Shown: piece by piece, positions 62,044 to 64,000 of the stretch
Layout: every line of letters starts with the position of its first letter
Numbering within the stretch: position 1 is the first letter of the stretch
Source of the DNA: Hevea brasiliensis
Taxonomy: Eukaryota > Streptophyta > Magnoliopsida > Malpighiales > Euphorbiaceae
Reading direction: 5' to 3'
Assembly: GCF_030052815.1 (NCBI RefSeq)
Contig: NC_079503.1
Span: forward strand, 55,842,735-55,906,734
Length of the DNA: 64,000 nt
The notes under the pieces: model-generated
Databases searched by the model: none
What the model saw: the letters and a program-made list of their open reading frames with translations, nothing else
Told to the model about the DNA's origin: nothing
Position numbers and translations under genes: made by a program

Positions 62044-63642
62044 CGTAACACCCCTATTTGTATAGCCTGGTATATTTCACTGTTCCGGTGACCGTTGTTG
62101 GTCCGGACAATTAAGAGGATTAGAATCACACTTAAGACAACTAAATAAGCCATAAACACAAATAATTAGTAATTGCCAATTAGTTAAGTATGAATAAGAA
62201 AAACAGAACATAAGAAGTTAAATGAGCCAAGAGTCACAACAATGGGTGACCGTCTTGGGAATGACTGCGAAGTCATTTTAAACTCAAATTTCGAACCGTA
62301 AAATGTGACGCTGCGGTCCTTAGGACCATTACGAACATAGTGGAAAAGAGAAAATCACGAAAAGAACTGTTAAGCCAGTTAAATAATTAGGTCAGGGAGC
62401 TGGAAAAAATATTGAATTATTTGCAAATCGGGATGAACCGGCGAGGGGCAATTTCGTTAATTGACCCCGAGAGCTGACTCCTGACCTACTGTGAAATAAA
62501 ATCGGAGAAAAGAAAATTTCAAAATCGAGAATTAAATTAAAGAACTAATAGAAAAATAAATAGAAAAAAAAAGAAAATGAAAAAGTAAAAGGGTGATGAC
62601 ATCATGCATGACATCATGCATCATGCCATAAAAGTCATAATTAATATAATTAATTAAATTGGAATTTATGGTCTTCCTAAAGACAAAATACTTAAAAGAA
62701 AAAAAAAAAGTATCATTTGGTCTTCCCTTCCAAGCCGTCTCCCATCTCCCTCACTTCTCCATAAAAAGTCCTCCATTAAAGCTTGTCTTCAAGCTTTGAA
62801 ACTCTCACTAAACCTCAACTTCTCCCATACTTGCTTCACAAAAACTTGTTCTAGTCACTTGGAAAGGAGCTTGACAACAAAAAGAAAAATAAAGGAAGAA
62901 GTTTTGAAGAAAAAAAAATTCTACATAAAAGGTTAGTAATCAAATTTGATAATTTGAGTTTGATTCTTACATTTCTAACTTATTGAGCTTGTAAATAAAC
63001 TTAAAATGGAAAGAAAATTTGTTGAGGGATTATATAGAATTTTGGACAGCTAGGGTTTGGTTGGACAAAGTATAAATTTGTTTGAGCTAAACATGTTAGG
63101 AAGCTTAATTGAGTTAAGGGAGCATGTTTATAAGTGTTTAATTAGCTAAATGCAACAAATGACATGAACTAGGGTTTTAAACATTAGGGTTTAGAGACCA
63201 AAAAATGTGAAGAAGTGCTAAATGATGTCTTTGACATAGTTTAAGGGAAGAAATGGTCATTTGTGACCTAATTAAGTGTGTTAGAAGTGTTTAAATCAAA
63301 GCCAAATTCGGATTGGGTATGAAGCATGACCAAAAGTCAACTTTAAGGAACCAAAAATGGAATTTTACAAGTCCAATTGGTATGAGACCAATTGGGAATG
63401 AAAATAGGCACTAAATGACACAATTTTCATTTAGGAAGCATGCCCAAAAAGTGACTAAAACCTAGTGAACAAATTGACCAAAGTTGAAAAATTGTAGGCT
63501 GCCCTACACAAACTGACCAAATGAATAGTGTTTGTTCATTTAGTCATAACTCGAGCTAGGTAGGGCAAAATGACCTGAAATTTTACCAGTGGTTAGATGG
63601 GATGTAGACATAAAACTTTCATGAAGAGCACAAACCCAAATT
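62044..63642 (+). mobile_element. Group I LTR, first 1.6 kb (interrupted)
   Basis: Starts CGTAACACCCCTATTTG, i.e. the terminal TG has become CG. Sense plus; matches the inverted sense-5' part of 5414-9649 and 49670-52391. Donor-like G/GTTAGT at 62932, CCAATTGGT inverted repeat at 63373-63395. Cut at 63643 by a Copia LTR. Confidence 0.88.
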
Positions 63643-64000
63643 TGAAGGAACGGAAGCGTGAAAAACACAAGTTTATACTATTGAATTCAAAAATTTTCAC
63701 CTAGGGTCACATGCATCATGCAAGATTTATTTTTATCTATTTGATTTCAATGATAAACAACATATTAAAACTCTTTTAATATGTTTTTGGATCTGTGTTT
63801 GCCATTTAAGATTTTAAAATTAATCAGATTAATTTTAGAACCCTAGATTAAATCAAGAACGATTACACTAACCTCTTGATGCACTGCAGCGTGTCTGCGC
63901 CTTTGAGATTCGTCTTTAGGACACCAGATGTTGTTCCTTTAGCTTTTCCACACCAAGAACACCTATGTTAGCCCTTGAAAAGCTTCTAAAGCCTTTTCTA
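63643..64000 (-). mobile_element. Angela-like Copia LTR, sense-3' end (continues right)
   Basis: Starts TGAAGGAACGGAAGCGTG and matches 44300-44660 closely. Whether it is a solo LTR or part of a full element cannot be judged; the target bases would be AAATT (63638-63642). Confidence 0.85.

Overview
This is nuclear DNA from a flowering plant. The evidence is a spliced pollen/cell-wall gene with plant-type introns, LTR retrotransposons primed by initiator tRNA-Met, a Copia LTR resembling the Angela/Tork group, and plant-style chromovirus (Ty3/gypsy with chromodomain) debris. A eudicot tree with a repeat-rich genome is my best guess (Euphorbiaceae such as rubber tree is possible, but I cannot search to confirm). 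Only one host gene is convincing: a complete QUARTET3-like pectinase (three exons, minus strand, 38054-40748, 493 residues).

Almost everything else is nested LTR retrotransposon sequence. I define three related groups of unusually long (3.4-4.2 kb) Ty3/gypsy LTRs, all starting TGTAACACCC and ending GGTGTGACA or GTGTTACA in the sense direction. Group I: 5414-9649, 12677-20505, 21509-25227, 45035-52391, 57962-61626, 62044-63642. Group II: 2414-5413, 26486-30420, 32927-36852, 45751-49664, 54969-55151. Group III: 1-2413, 15853-19904. The LTR at 55152 is mosaic. Matching 5-bp target-site duplications (TSDs), read directly from the sequence, give exact borders for eight insertions.

Left half (1-37425): an old, broken Copia element (sense minus, 5' LTR near 37247-37425) is the foundation. 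Its gag-protease-integrase frame is cut by a complete gag-only gypsy element (26486-36852, TSD TGGTC), by a solo LTR (21509-25227, TSD GTTTT) and by a group II LTR ending at 20575. That last LTR was itself entered by a complete deleted chromovirus (5414-20505, TSD AGACG), whose right LTR holds a group III solo LTR (15853-19904, TSD TTGAT), and by a group III LTR ending at 2413. Nesting is four levels deep.

Middle (37426-44299): the QRT3-like gene with its TATA box and poly(A) signal, then AT-rich flanking DNA with a (TA)n run and a degenerate tandem repeat.

Right half (44300-64000): an Angela-like Copia solo LTR (44300-53769, TSD GATAA) contains a group I solo LTR (45035-52391), which contains a group II solo LTR (45751-49664, TSD TTATT). 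After a 1.2-kb unassigned stretch comes another unfinished nest: group II LTR 54969 > mosaic LTR 55152 > solo LTR 57962-61626 (TSD CATGC) and LTR 62044 > Angela-like LTR 63643 to the window end.

The most interesting signal is inside the long gypsy LTRs. Although the groups have diverged widely, the LTRs that retain these regions keep the same order of elements: a 5' splice-site-like sequence after the promoter, repeated ~120-bp modules, a CCAATTGG inverted repeat, and a cassette of up to three short hairpins whose stems change in compensating pairs, with the middle hairpin overlapping a 3' splice-site-like CGCAG. I propose a structured, LTR-internal intron of about 2-2.5 kb that would let one promoter give both full-length genomic RNA and a short-leader gag mRNA.
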